Shown: positions 1-6,800 of the stretch, piece after piece
Numbering within the stretch: the first letter of the stretch is position 1
Layout of the letters: each line of letters begins with the position of its first letter
Source of the DNA: an uncultured Fretibacterium sp.
Lineage (GTDB): Bacteria > Synergistota > Synergistia > Synergistales > Aminobacteriaceae
Length of the DNA: 12,582 nt
Reading direction: 5' to 3'
NCBI GenBank assembly: GCA_937915755.1
Contig: CALGGR010000106.1
Location: forward strand, 1-12,582
Program-made: the position numbers and the translations under genes
The notes under the pieces: model-generated
The model's input: the letters and a program-made list of their open reading frames with translations, nothing else
What the model was told of the DNA's origin: nothing
Databases searched by the model: none

Positions 1-466
1 ATGGAATGAACGAGCATGGGTCAAATTGGTTTATTCCTAGCTCCGCCGCATACAGCCTAGTTACAGCCTGATACTCATCAGGGCTAATGTCCCTTGATAG
101 TGGGAGGATCATTCGTAATCTCGGCCTTCCCGGTACATGAGAGTGCGTGCTGTAGATCAGTGTCTCATATGGGGAGAGAACTTTATAGCTCTCGAGGAAA
201 TCCCGTGAAACATTGTCTGCGTCCATAGTCAGCATTGAGCGGCTCACTACCGTGGAGGCTTTGCGCTGGCCGTCCTTAAGCTCACCCCCCACGAAACCGC
301 CATGATCCTTCGCGATACTCCGTCCCGATGGTTTCATTTTGTGATACTCGTCGACGGTTTCTGCTGTTCGGAGCGGGTGTTTAAGTCGTTCCCTCAGCTC
401 CTCCAACTCGATCACGCCATTTGACCACTTTCGAGTTAACCGATTCTCTCCGAAAGCTATCTTCAA
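1..466 (-). CDS. VirE-family phage primase (virulence-associated E), N-terminal part, runs off window
   Basis: This is the N-terminal 155 codons of a phage primase/helicase of the virulence-associated E type, which would act in phage DNA replication. The visible part has the hallmarks of an archaeo-eukaryotic primase-like domain: a DxD pair in LTMDADNV near residue 85, and a YSTHSH segment followed by RPRLRMILPL near residues 107-125. I chose the TTG start at 466: the resulting N terminus MKIAFGENR matches what I remember of the family (MKI, a G, then R), and AAGGAG lies 8 nt upstream. An in-frame ATG at 472, overlapping the polymerase stop as TGATG, would add two residues but lies only 2 nt from that ribosome site. 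It follows the polymerase C-half directly, so the two are probably coupled. The P-loop ATPase half expected in the family would lie outside the window. Family call is confident; completeness is unknown. Confidence 0.88.
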   Translation of the reverse strand, partial: MKIAFGENRLTRKWSNGVIELEELRERLKHPLRTAETVDEYHKMKPSGRSIAKDHGGFVGGELKDGQRKASTVVSRSMLTMDADNVSRDFLESYKVLSPYETLIYSTHSHVPGRPRLRMILPLSRDISPDEYQAVTRLYAAELGINQFDPCSFIP

Positions 467-471
467 ACGCA

Positions 472-1509
472 TCACTCCTTTTTATAGAAATTGCATTCGT
501 ACCCATCAGCCCGCAGCACCAAACCTGGAGCCCACGGCGGGACTGTAGCCATCTTTCGACAAACCTCGCTGACCTCAGTTTCCATCGGACTTTCAATGAG
601 CAGCTCGTCGTGAATATGAGCGGCTATACGCATGTCTTTGAGTAGGGTCATTGCGTGGCAGAGGATGTCTCGGCTTATTCCTTGTACTGCGTTTTCCACC
701 AGCTTACCGCCAAAGGTTTCAATGCGGCTCCAATGACGAGCAAAATCATTACCCATATAGGTAATGCTTTCGCCCCCAAATCGGTTCTCTCCCATACGCG
801 GCTTCACATAGGCCAGGTTCCGGCCTGATGGTAACGTAACGTACATCATACCGCCTCGATATGTAAACTTGAGCCCGTGTGTTTCTTCAACCGACTTCTT
901 CGCTATCACAGTTTTTGCTGCATTTTCTACGTCGTACCAGAGCTGAACTATGTGAGGATTCGCTGCTCGCCATGCGTCGACTAGCGGCTGTAGTTCCTCT
1001 TCCTTCATCCCAGCGTCAAGGGCTCCCATGGCGCGTAATGCACCTACTGAGCCGCCGTAGCCACACGACAAAGTAGCTTGTTTCCCTTCCTGACGCAGTT
1101 CGCTATTTCGCCCATGCTTCTCTACGGGGCAGTGGAACATACGTGAAGCTGTCTCACAATATATATCCCCTCCGTTCTTGAAGACATCAAGGACCCATTG
1201 CTCTCCGGCCAGCCACGCAAGTACTCTCGCTTCTATCGCTGAGAAGTCTGCTACGATAAACTTCATTCCCTCAGCCGGTACAAACGCCGTCCGTACACAC
1301 TGTGCGAGGACTTCGGGAACCGAGTCATATAGCACCTCAAGAGCATTGTAATTCCCCTGTTTTACAAGCTCCCTGGCCTTATCGAGGTCAGGGAGGCTAT
1401 TGCGAAATAGGTTTTGAAGCTGGACGATTGCTCCGCTGTTCGAGACAATCTTACCGTTTGCGCAGAACCGATTATTCGGTCCTGCGTTTATGATGTCATA
1501 CGTTCTCAT
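472..1509 (-). CDS. Family A DNA polymerase, C-terminal half, preceded by a split-intein C-half
   Basis: This 345-aa protein carries the catalytic part of a phage family A (Pol I-like) DNA polymerase. Residues 1-24 are an intein C-half (TYDIINAGPNNRFCANG, ending IVSN), and the extein begins at Ser25 (SGAIVQLQNL). Polymerase motif A is VADFSAIEARVLAW with metal ligand Asp88; motif B is RQEGKQATLSCGYGG with Arg139, Lys143 and Tyr151; motif C is IHDELLIESP with His300, Asp301 and Glu302. The C terminus (GYECNFYKKE) looks intact. I chose the ATG at 1509 because it overlaps the antirepressor stop as ATGA and leaves a clean intein C-half. A longer in-frame start at 1572 would add 21 residues that lie inside the antirepressor gene and look like out-of-frame readthrough. 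There is no good ribosome site, so translation probably depends on coupling. It cannot be a complete polymerase alone: the exonuclease and thumb regions are in the gene at 2285-3532. Confidence 0.93.
   Translation of the reverse strand: MRTYDIINAGPNNRFCANGKIVSNSGAIVQLQNLFRNSLPDLDKARELVKQGNYNALEVLYDSVPEVLAQCVRTAFVPAEGMKFIVADFSAIEARVLAWLAGEQWVLDVFKNGGDIYCETASRMFHCPVEKHGRNSELRQEGKQATLSCGYGGSVGALRAMGALDAGMKEEELQPLVDAWRAANPHIVQLWYDVENAAKTVIAKKSVEETHGLKFTYRGGMMYVTLPSGRNLAYVKPRMGENRFGGESITYMGNDFARHWSRIETFGGKLVENAVQGISRDILCHAMTLLKDMRIAAHIHDELLIESPMETEVSEVCRKMATVPPWAPGLVLRADGYECNFYKKE
1438..1509 (-). other. Split-intein C-half coding segment (blocks F and G)
   Basis: Codons 1-24 of the polymerase C-half gene encode the C-terminal splicing segment of an intein. 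Block F is YDIINAGPNNRF and block G is GKIVSN followed by Ser as the +1 extein residue. The terminal Asn24 needed for cyclisation and a nucleophilic Ser at +1 are both present. The penultimate residue is Ser instead of the usual His, and the block F position that is His in many relatives (PRHRF) is Asn here. At 24 residues it is shorter than the roughly 36 residues of DnaE-type C-halves, but it covers the same blocks. Confidence 0.85.
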
Positions 1510-2297
1510 CGTTCTATCAGCGGCAAGTAGCCAGCAGTCTTCATCGTTTGGTAGATGAAAAGACGGGTCCAATATGTATGTACTTTGCTGTGGTTAGCAC
1601 CGTCATTACCAAGGTATACACTGGTTTTCGTTCTTGTATATCCCATCTCGGCGTACTTCTGATACAAAAGCCAAATGTGCCCTTGCTTGAACTGTATCCC
1701 CTGATCCCGAAGCCACTTGTTCATCTTGCGTACGGACCAGCCGTAGTCTTTGCTTATCTGAGATATTGGCAGTAAGTCCTTGCATGCAAGGACTACGTCA
1801 TAGTAGCTGGCTTTAGGCTGTAGCTCCGCTATTTGCTGTGTCTGCACGGAGACCTGCTGCTTTAGCTCCTTGTACGCCTTCAGAAGCTCGATGAAACTGT
1901 CGGGGGCTCCGAGAATATTATCAATTTTCTTCGGCGTGGCGTAGAAGCCCATTTTCCGAATCTCGTCCGCTACGTTCCAGAGAAAGTCCATAACTTCATT
2001 GGCCTTCGGTTGGTTGCTGTAACGGCAGATTTCAAGTAAGCCTTTGAAGTTATAAACGATAACTTCTCGTGTCACTGTACGGATTCCTTCAACTGTCGTC
2101 AACTTGACGATAGTTGAGAAATTGTCTAGCCGTGTGCTATTACGCTCATGAATCTTAGCAATAGACTTCGTGGGTTCCGCATACCCCAACAGCTTCCCTA
2201 TCTGTTCTCTGGTCGCCCAGAAGTCATCCTTCCTAACCGAATCTTGATAACAGTCGAGCTGTATCCCATTGAACTGTTTTGTCATTAACAGCTCCAT
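1506..2297 (-). CDS. Phage antirepressor with Bro-N and KilAC domains, located between intein halves
   Basis: This 263-aa protein is a phage antirepressor or DNA-binding regulator. The N-terminal Bro-N domain spans about residues 8-115 (FWATREQIGKLLGYAEP, then KIHERN, then LEICRYSNQPKANEVMDFLW). A linker with short coiled-coil character (KELKQQVSVQTQQIAEL) leads to a KilAC (ANT) domain at about 155-263, with ISQISKDYGWSVRKMNKWL as the likely helix-turn-helix and HTYWTRLFIYQTM near the end. Antirepressors of this type relieve phage repressors or regulate early genes. I kept the first ATG (2297), which has AGGGGA 8 nt upstream; the ATG at 2285 overlaps the upstream TAA as TAATG, has GGAG 6 nt before it, and is equally plausible. 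Its stop overlaps the next start as ATGA. It occupies the place of the homing endonuclease in a split intein, but no HNH, GIY-YIG or LAGLIDADG motif is visible. Confidence 0.9.
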   Translation of the reverse strand: MELLMTKQFNGIQLDCYQDSVRKDDFWATREQIGKLLGYAEPTKSIAKIHERNSTRLDNFSTIVKLTTVEGIRTVTREVIVYNFKGLLEICRYSNQPKANEVMDFLWNVADEIRKMGFYATPKKIDNILGAPDSFIELLKAYKELKQQVSVQTQQIAELQPKASYYDVVLACKDLLPISQISKDYGWSVRKMNKWLRDQGIQFKQGHIWLLYQKYAEMGYTRTKTSVYLGNDGANHSKVHTYWTRLFIYQTMKTAGYLPLIER

Positions 2298-2551
2298 AGT
2301 TTCAATCCCCTTTCTTTCGCTTCAATAAGGCTCACGCTGATGTCCTTGTCTATGTACACTACATGCTCCGGAGTTGCTGTGATTCCGTCCCATGTAATGA
2401 CTTCTTTGTCCCCGCTGTAAACTACGCCGTCATGTTCTACCCACTGTTCGCCATCAAAAACTAAATCGTCTTCAAGGACGTCCTGAATAGCTTTTTCGAG
2501 CACTTTTCCACAAGGTGTCCTGACCTTCACTTGTGTATTTTCAGCTATACA
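2285..2551 (-). other. Split-intein N-half coding segment (blocks A and B)
   Basis: Codons 328-415 of the polymerase N-half gene, with their stop, encode an intein N-terminal splicing domain. Block A begins with the nucleophile Cys1 (CIAENTQVKV). Block B is GITATPEHVVY, where Thr60 and His63 form the TxxH motif that helps the first acyl shift. No endonuclease domain follows: the frame stops 25 residues after block B at LKLWSC. With the 24-residue C-half this makes a minimal intein of 112 residues. Confidence 0.87.
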
Positions 2552-3532
2552 AAAACGGCCGCTACGACTCCCACCGTAAAACTTGAACATGCCTCTGAGC
2601 CTTCCATCTGAGCACACAGCGGCTTCTATCGCTTTGTACTTCTTTACAGCTGACATGGCGAGCTGCTGACGAAGCAGAAGAACTGTACGCATTGGTTCCT
2701 CTATCCCGTCAAGCTGCTTCTCTAACTCCTTCTTGCCCAAAGAGTCCAACTCGACGCCGTTTTCCCTGAGCCATTTTTGCATTTGCATCACCGACTGAGG
2801 GTTGGCGAGCTGGGTTATCCTTTGCATTTCATCTTTGAGGTGATTTGCCGACATTTGATTGATGGCTATTGCGTTCTTTACCATTGTCATATCAACCGCT
2901 ATCCCGCGGTCATTAATTTCCTGATCAAGCCAGTATTCTTCCCAAACCCAATCGGGCACAGGGTGAGCTTTGAGCTTATCTGCAACGGCCATTTCTACTT
3001 CCACGTCTCTCTTGTTGTATGCCTTAAACAGCTCCCACTTCTCAGGAGCGTGCTCAGGCAGATTTCTATTCCCGTAGCCATTTTTAGACGTTGGGCGGTA
3101 GGGTTTGCAGAAGTATGTAATCATTTCGGTGCCTTCTTCCATTTTCTGCTCTTCCAATCCGAGTGCGGCGCCGACGTTTTTAAGCGACATAGGCAATCCC
3201 ATGTATCCCGACCACACCATGTCGCAGTGCCAGCCGCGGGGGCTAAGGTACTGCCCCCGCGGAAGTCTGTTTAAGTCCCATAGATAGCGCGATAAACACA
3301 CTCGTTCGAACATGGCATTAAAAGCACTTTTAACTACCGCCTTGTCTTGTAGCGCATCTAGAATCGAAGACGGTATTTTCTCGTCTTGCTTCAGGTCATA
3401 CACCTTTACGGGGCTGCCATCTACAGAAACTCCAAAGAGGAGAATCTCGAAGCTGGGGTCTTCGGCATAGCGGTACACGCCTGTCTTGCGAAGGTCTGCC
3501 ACACTAAAAGTCTCAATGTCACAGCTAAGCAT
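2285..3532 (-). CDS. Family A DNA polymerase, N-terminal half (3'-5' exonuclease and thumb) ending in a split-intein N-half
   Basis: This 415-aa protein holds the first 327 residues of a phage Pol I-like DNA polymerase plus an 88-residue intein N-half. The N terminus is a DnaQ-like proofreading domain: Exo I is CDIETF (Asp5, Glu7), an Exo II-like FNAMFE lies at 71-76, and Exo III is AYNKRD (Tyr172, Asp176). Residues 190-320 resemble the thumb region. The polymerase sequence stops at GGSRSGRF (320-327), the position of the conserved TGR motif that precedes NLQN, and intein Cys328 follows at once. The gene ends with TAA after KLWSC. Joined to the C-half gene at Ser25, the junction becomes GRFSGAIVQLQNL, as expected for the uninterrupted family. 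The start overlaps the DUF932 gene by 8 nt. The three frames differ and every junction is a coupling overlap, so this is not a simple frameshift or sequencing error. Confidence 0.93.
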   Translation of the reverse strand: MLSCDIETFSVADLRKTGVYRYAEDPSFEILLFGVSVDGSPVKVYDLKQDEKIPSSILDALQDKAVVKSAFNAMFERVCLSRYLWDLNRLPRGQYLSPRGWHCDMVWSGYMGLPMSLKNVGAALGLEEQKMEEGTEMITYFCKPYRPTSKNGYGNRNLPEHAPEKWELFKAYNKRDVEVEMAVADKLKAHPVPDWVWEEYWLDQEINDRGIAVDMTMVKNAIAINQMSANHLKDEMQRITQLANPQSVMQMQKWLRENGVELDSLGKKELEKQLDGIEEPMRTVLLLRQQLAMSAVKKYKAIEAAVCSDGRLRGMFKFYGGSRSGRFCIAENTQVKVRTPCGKVLEKAIQDVLEDDLVFDGEQWVEHDGVVYSGDKEVITWDGITATPEHVVYIDKDISVSLIEAKERGLKLWSC

Positions 3533-4565
3533 TCATGCCCATCCACTGTTCTCGCGGCATTGTGGCCACGCTCCAACCGATACCTTCAAGCGCCGTTGCT
3601 CTGTCATAGCTATCAACATCCTGACTGGTGCGTGTAATCGCGTTACCAAGACCATACTGTGACAGGTCTCCACCCTCGATAAGATACTTCAGTATCCCTT
3701 CCCGCTCAGGTTCGGTCATCCCGTAGCTCTTACCAGTCAGTTCCACCACGTCTTGGACGCGGCCGGTGATCTTCACTTCAGTGCTATCCTTGAGCTTACC
3801 CACTATCTGAGCAAACCTGGCTTCGTCCAGTACTGCCATCGCTGCGTCGCGGATTTTTAGCATAAACGCCTTGTCCTCTGCTTCCTTTGTCTCGTCAGAG
3901 TAGATGTCGTATGTGTCCTCTACGGCTTTGACCGAGCGCCCGATATGTGTGCGGCGCTGCCCAAAGTCATTGACAACCATTCCGTTCAAACAAACGAGCC
4001 TATAGACTAGAGGTTGGACTGATACAGCTCCCATTCCTACTTCAGAGTTGCTTATCACAACTCCTGATTGGACGATGTCGCCTGGGACTACTTCTTGCTC
4101 CAACCGATGATTGACTATCTTGAGATACAGGCGGTGCTCTGTTATTGCTGATGAGACAACCTCCATATCTTCCTGACCGGCAAAGAGCGGGAGAACCGCT
4201 GAGGCTACATCCAGGTTATCGATTCTTCGATACCGGTCAGAGAGAAGCGCGCGGGCTATGCTATCAAGAGTCCTTATCATGTAGGACTGATTCTTATCTA
4301 CGAACCACGTATTAACGTTCTCTGCCAGTAGTTCTGGCTTCTGTCGTCTCATACGGTCATAGTACTTAGCTGGTATGTCGAGAGTTGCCCCGACTTGGCG
4401 GTGGAAAAGATCCGTCGTCTCCAAAGACCCTATCGTTTGGACAGTGAATGTATGCCCGTCATCCTCCAGTCTGAAGGCTGACGATGGAGCAATGTAATCT
4501 CGCTTATGTTCGTTCTGCCGCTTTAACTCTGTCAAAACTTCTGGCAACGGTGTTCCTGGTTTCAT
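3525..4565 (-). CDS. DUF932 family phage protein
   Basis: This 346-aa protein matches the DUF932 family of phage and plasmid proteins by overall pattern: an N-terminal region with TFTVQTIGSLETTDLFHRQVG, a central RALLSDRYRRIDNLDVA segment (about residues 107-123) and LVYRLVCLNGMVV (about 185-197). The molecular function of the family is not established. Its frequent neighbours are replication and recombination genes, as here. The ATG start has AAAGGAG 5-6 nt upstream. The stop lies within the first codons of the polymerase gene (8-nt overlap), so polymerase translation is probably coupled to it. No membrane segment or signal peptide is seen. Confidence 0.85.
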   Translation of the reverse strand: MKPGTPLPEVLTELKRQNEHKRDYIAPSSAFRLEDDGHTFTVQTIGSLETTDLFHRQVGATLDIPAKYYDRMRRQKPELLAENVNTWFVDKNQSYMIRTLDSIARALLSDRYRRIDNLDVASAVLPLFAGQEDMEVVSSAITEHRLYLKIVNHRLEQEVVPGDIVQSGVVISNSEVGMGAVSVQPLVYRLVCLNGMVVNDFGQRRTHIGRSVKAVEDTYDIYSDETKEAEDKAFMLKIRDAAMAVLDEARFAQIVGKLKDSTEVKITGRVQDVVELTGKSYGMTEPEREGILKYLIEGGDLSQYGLGNAITRTSQDVDSYDRATALEGIGWSVATMPREQWMGMNA

Positions 4566-4611
4566 ATTGTCTCCTTTCTAAAAAGAGGTCATTCCCTCAT
4601 ATTTCGGAGCT

Positions 4612-5169
4612 CTAGCTCAAAAAGTCCTCATCCTCGTCTCCAAACGCATCCGCAACTGATGTGTATGCTCCGCCAAGCCTATCGCCATCTGCAACTTTCA
4701 TGACGTGCTCAAGGGTGATCGCGATCCCTTTATTGAACTGCTTCGCAAAGACATATGCTCCGCAGAAGGCTTTGCAGTACATTCCGCTGTAGATTTCCAT
4801 CGGGTCCTCGATTGGGTTGAGCTTGCTGTCCACTACCGTCGGCTGGCGGTTGTAGTTTTTCGCGTTGAGGAAGTAGCAACCTCTGAACTCAGGCCTATCA
4901 GGATGCTCACTGTCGCCGTCATGTAAGGGGCTCTTTAGCGACTCGAACGGGGGCACGGTCTTACCCAACTTGTCCTGCCCTTCATCATATGCGGCTCTTA
5001 TCGCTTTCTTGACTGCTTCTACGCTCTTTGTGTCATCCTTAGGGATGAGAAAGCAGCATGAGTAGTGCGGTTTGCCGTCGTTCATTGAGACTTTCTCCAT
5101 CAAGTGGACGTAGCTTGCGCGAGTCTTGGGACCAAGCACGAACTCGGTCGGTCTTTTTTCTTTTGCCAT
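4612..5169 (-). CDS. DUF2815 family protein, putative phage single-stranded DNA-binding protein
   Basis: This 185-aa protein belongs to the DUF2815 family found in Firmicutes phage replication modules and commonly described as ssDNA-binding-like. Characteristic segments are HYSCCFLIPKDD (about residues 35-46), FRGCYFLNAKNYNRQP (about 95-110) and MEIYSGMYCKAFCGAYVF (about 124-141), consistent with an OB-like beta domain. The C terminus is strongly acidic (DEDEDF, 178-183), as in many ssDNA-binding proteins, whose tails recruit replication partners. The ssDNA-binding role is inferred from the family, tail and context. The ATG at 5169 lacks a close ribosome site; an AAAGGAG lies further upstream, beyond a GC-rich hairpin. 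Its neighbours are the DUF2800 nuclease upstream and DUF932 downstream. Confidence 0.87.
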   Translation of the reverse strand: MAKEKRPTEFVLGPKTRASYVHLMEKVSMNDGKPHYSCCFLIPKDDTKSVEAVKKAIRAAYDEGQDKLGKTVPPFESLKSPLHDGDSEHPDRPEFRGCYFLNAKNYNRQPTVVDSKLNPIEDPMEIYSGMYCKAFCGAYVFAKQFNKGIAITLEHVMKVADGDRLGGAYTSVADAFGDEDEDFLS

Positions 5170-5182
5170 TATGATTCACATA

Positions 5183-5204
5183 GCGCACTCTCCCCAGTGT
5201 GCGC
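5183..5204 (-). promoter_or_regulatory. GC-rich hairpin in the leader of the DUF2815 gene
   Basis: The RNA would fold as GCGCACACT, a GGGG loop, then AGAGTGCGC, a 9-bp stem with one mismatch. It lies between an AAAGGAG sequence (5208-5214) and the ATG at 5169, in the 47-nt gap after DUF2800. No U-run follows, so it is not a standard terminator. A control of translation, or a looping-out that brings the ribosome site nearer the start, is possible. Confidence 0.5.
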
Positions 5205-5216
5205 CTACTCCTTTCA

Positions 5217-6350
5217 TTAATCTGTATTAGGGGAGAAAATTTCTCTGAGGTTTGGCTCCTCTTCCCGTTCGTCCGATACAGGCACCAGCGTCGGCGCCCC
5301 TTTCGGCTTTATAACGAGTTTGCCAAGCAACTCAGCGAATTTCTTCTTTCCGAGCAGTTCTTCGATCCCCGTGAGTGTCAGTGGCTTCCTCTCGTAGGGG
5401 GTAAAACCTGCTTCTTCAACTTTTTTGAATGCTTCCTTCTCATCAGAGAATCTCCGATTTGAACGGCCCTCTACGATCTTCCATTTCTTCCACTTATGAC
5501 CTTCAAGGGCTCTTTGCAATGCATACTTCTTGACGTCCTCTGCCCAATCCTTGATTTGACTGACTTTACCTATAATGTCTTCAATCTCGTCGTCCTCAAG
5601 GGTATCTGGAGGAGCAAAGTCATACTTGGCGAGGGCCAGATACTCTTCAGCCCGTTTCCGACATATGTTCCTTGCACGACAGAATTTGCACCAGCTCCCA
5701 CAGGAGAACTCTCCTTCACCTTTCAGCGCCTTGTCCGCTGCCGGTTTCAGTACAGTCTCACCCCAAGTCAGCAGCTCCTCTGTGGTCAGGGTAAACTGTG
5801 AGAATTTTGAGATTCGCGGCTGGTAGATAAATAAAGTAATGTTGTCTATCTCGTACAGGGGACCGAATGCCAGATACGCACCAAGGGCGTAGCACTTGAG
5901 CTGCGGATTCTCTACGGCACTTACAGGAACGCCTTTACCGTACTTGAAGTCGATCACGTACAAATGCCTGTTGCCGAGAACTATGCAGTCCGATGTCCCA
6001 AACGCATTATCCGCATACTCTGAGAAGTCAACCCGCTGCTCAACGGATATAAGCGTTTCGGGGTCTTCAAGACGAAGTTGCTCATAGATCCCACAAACTT
6101 CGTCCCTATACCTTATGGCACAGCTTTCCATTTCCGCATCGTAGTGGGATAGCTTACTGCGAGGGTCTTTAGTCGGTTCGCCTAATTTCTCTCGCAGTAA
6201 GTGCTCACACAAACTATGAGCTTCCGTGCCTTCCTGGGCATACTCAGATGTCTCTTCAGGTTCTGCTTCTTCACCAAGCCGGAGAGAGGGTGGGCAGTGT
6301 ATCAACCGCTCTGCCGATGAGGGGCTGAACCTCGCATGTACGTCAGGCAT
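5217..6350 (-). CDS. DUF2800 family PD-(D/E)XK nuclease with Fe-S cluster cysteines (Cas4/RecB-like)
   Basis: This 377-aa protein is a phage exonuclease-fold protein of the DUF2800 family, related to Cas4/AddB-type nucleases. The nuclease core shows His46 in GTEAHSLCEHLL, Asp121 in FGTSDCIV, Asp134 and Lys136 in VIDFKYGKG (the DxK motif), and Gln150 in NPQLKCYALGAY. A probable 4Fe-4S site is formed by Cys19 (HCPPS) with Cys221, Cys224 and Cys230 in SWCKFCRARNIC. It probably processes DNA ends during phage recombination or replication together with the DUF2815 protein encoded next. The ATG has AAAGGAG 7 nt upstream and overlaps the previous gene by 8 nt. All catalytic residues look intact. Exonuclease activity itself is inferred from the family fold. 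Confidence 0.88.
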   Translation of the reverse strand: MPDVHARFSPSSAERLIHCPPSLRLGEEAEPEETSEYAQEGTEAHSLCEHLLREKLGEPTKDPRSKLSHYDAEMESCAIRYRDEVCGIYEQLRLEDPETLISVEQRVDFSEYADNAFGTSDCIVLGNRHLYVIDFKYGKGVPVSAVENPQLKCYALGAYLAFGPLYEIDNITLFIYQPRISKFSQFTLTTEELLTWGETVLKPAADKALKGEGEFSCGSWCKFCRARNICRKRAEEYLALAKYDFAPPDTLEDDEIEDIIGKVSQIKDWAEDVKKYALQRALEGHKWKKWKIVEGRSNRRFSDEKEAFKKVEEAGFTPYERKPLTLTGIEELLGKKKFAELLGKLVIKPKGAPTLVPVSDEREEEPNLREIFSPNTD

Positions 6351-6594
6351 TAGCTATCTCCTTTGCTGAGGCCAATAGCTCTGCATAGTCCTTGGGATTC
6401 ACTTCTGACAGTTTTGTAGCTCCGTACTTTGTGAGAAGTGCTTTCATTTCGGCCGTCTTCCCCTGCTTGGAAATTTCCGCCAAGACTGCACGGACATCTT
6501 CTAGCTTGGGGGATTCTTTAGGGCGTAGTTCTGCTGTGAGTTCCCTTATTGCTTCTGAAAGTTCATGTAGCGTGTTTATCAGCTCATTCTCCAA
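6343..6594 (-). CDS. Small helical phage protein of unknown function
   Basis: This 83-aa protein is almost entirely helical and charged (ENELINTLHELSEAIRELT at the start, then KLEDVRAVLAEISKQGKTAEMKALL and YAELLASAKEIANA). Proteins of this general type often precede DUF2800 in Firmicutes phages; their role is unknown. The first 20 residues could form a short coiled coil. I chose the TTG start at 6594 because AAGGTG lies 7 nt upstream and no in-frame ATG precedes the conserved-looking region. Its last codons contain the ribosome site and start of the DUF2800 gene, with an 8-nt overlap, so the two are probably translated together. Confidence 0.75.
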   Translation of the reverse strand: MENELINTLHELSEAIRELTAELRPKESPKLEDVRAVLAEISKQGKTAEMKALLTKYGATKLSEVNPKDYAELLASAKEIANA

Positions 6595-6618
6595 TTCGTA
6601 TCACCTTCATTGATTAAT

Positions 6619-6643
6619 AGCCGGAAGATTTTTTCTTCCGGCT
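6619..6643 (-). other. Perfect inter-cistronic hairpin
   Basis: A 10-bp perfect inverted repeat (AGCCGGAAGA and TCTTCCGGCT on the plus strand) surrounds a 5-nt loop, T5 on the plus strand and A5 in the minus-strand RNA. It is flanked by a 7-bp direct repeat, TTGATTA, at 6610-6616 and 6647-6653. It sits between the small membrane-protein ORF and the 83-aa gene. No U-run follows on either strand, so it may be an RNA-stability element or a protein-binding site instead of a terminator. Confidence 0.6.
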
Positions 6644-6650
6644 GAGTTGA

Positions 6651-6800
6651 TTAGTCTGTAACCTCTGGCCTAACTACATCATCGCGAGGCGAATCCTCCA
6701 CGAACATTCGACATTTCTCCAGGATTTTTATCGCGTGGGCCATTACTACGATCGAAAGATACAAGCATATTCCAGCTCCGCAGAGGATGAAGAAATCTAT
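6651..6800 (-). CDS. Probable 49-aa membrane protein with AUA start
   Basis: A 49-codon reading frame directly follows the Lar-like gene. It encodes a hydrophobic segment (FFILCGAGICLYLSIVVMA, about residues 3-21) and a charged, acidic C-terminal tail, the typical plan of a single-pass small phage membrane protein. No ATG, GTG or TTG is well placed. The codon ATA at 6800-6798, overlapping the upstream TAG as ATAG, lies 8 nt after a perfect AGGAGG. The only nearby ATG (6807, in another frame) is 1 nt from that site and would give a non-hydrophobic, improbable product. Either AUA is used as the start or an ATG has mutated. Function unknown. The case rests on ribosome site spacing and the membrane-like composition. 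Confidence 0.45.
   Translation of the reverse strand: MDFFILCGAGICLYLSIVVMAHAIKILEKCRMFVEDSPRDDVVRPEVTD

Noticed and set aside
1510..1572. N-terminal extension of the polymerase C-half by 21 codons to an ATG at 1572
   Set aside because: These codons lie within the antirepressor gene in another frame; the ATG at 1509, overlapping the antirepressor stop as ATGA, gives a clean intein C-half.
2285..2551. Polymerase split explained as sequencing error or pseudogene
   Set aside because: Intein motifs occur on both sides at exactly compatible positions, every catalytic residue of the polymerase is kept, and all gene junctions have coupling overlaps.
2777..3274. 165-codon plus-strand frame opposite the polymerase N-half
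   Set aside because: It is antisense to a well supported polymerase gene, has no family resemblance and an odd residue composition (many His, Cys and Phe); other plus-strand frames within 421-6613 were rejected for the same reason.
4581..4598. Weak stem followed by a U-run between DUF2815 and DUF932 (GAGG/CCTC then TTTTT on the minus strand)
   Set aside because: Only a 4-bp stem with a 6-nt loop; too weak to call a terminator in an otherwise coupled operon, though slight attenuation cannot be excluded.
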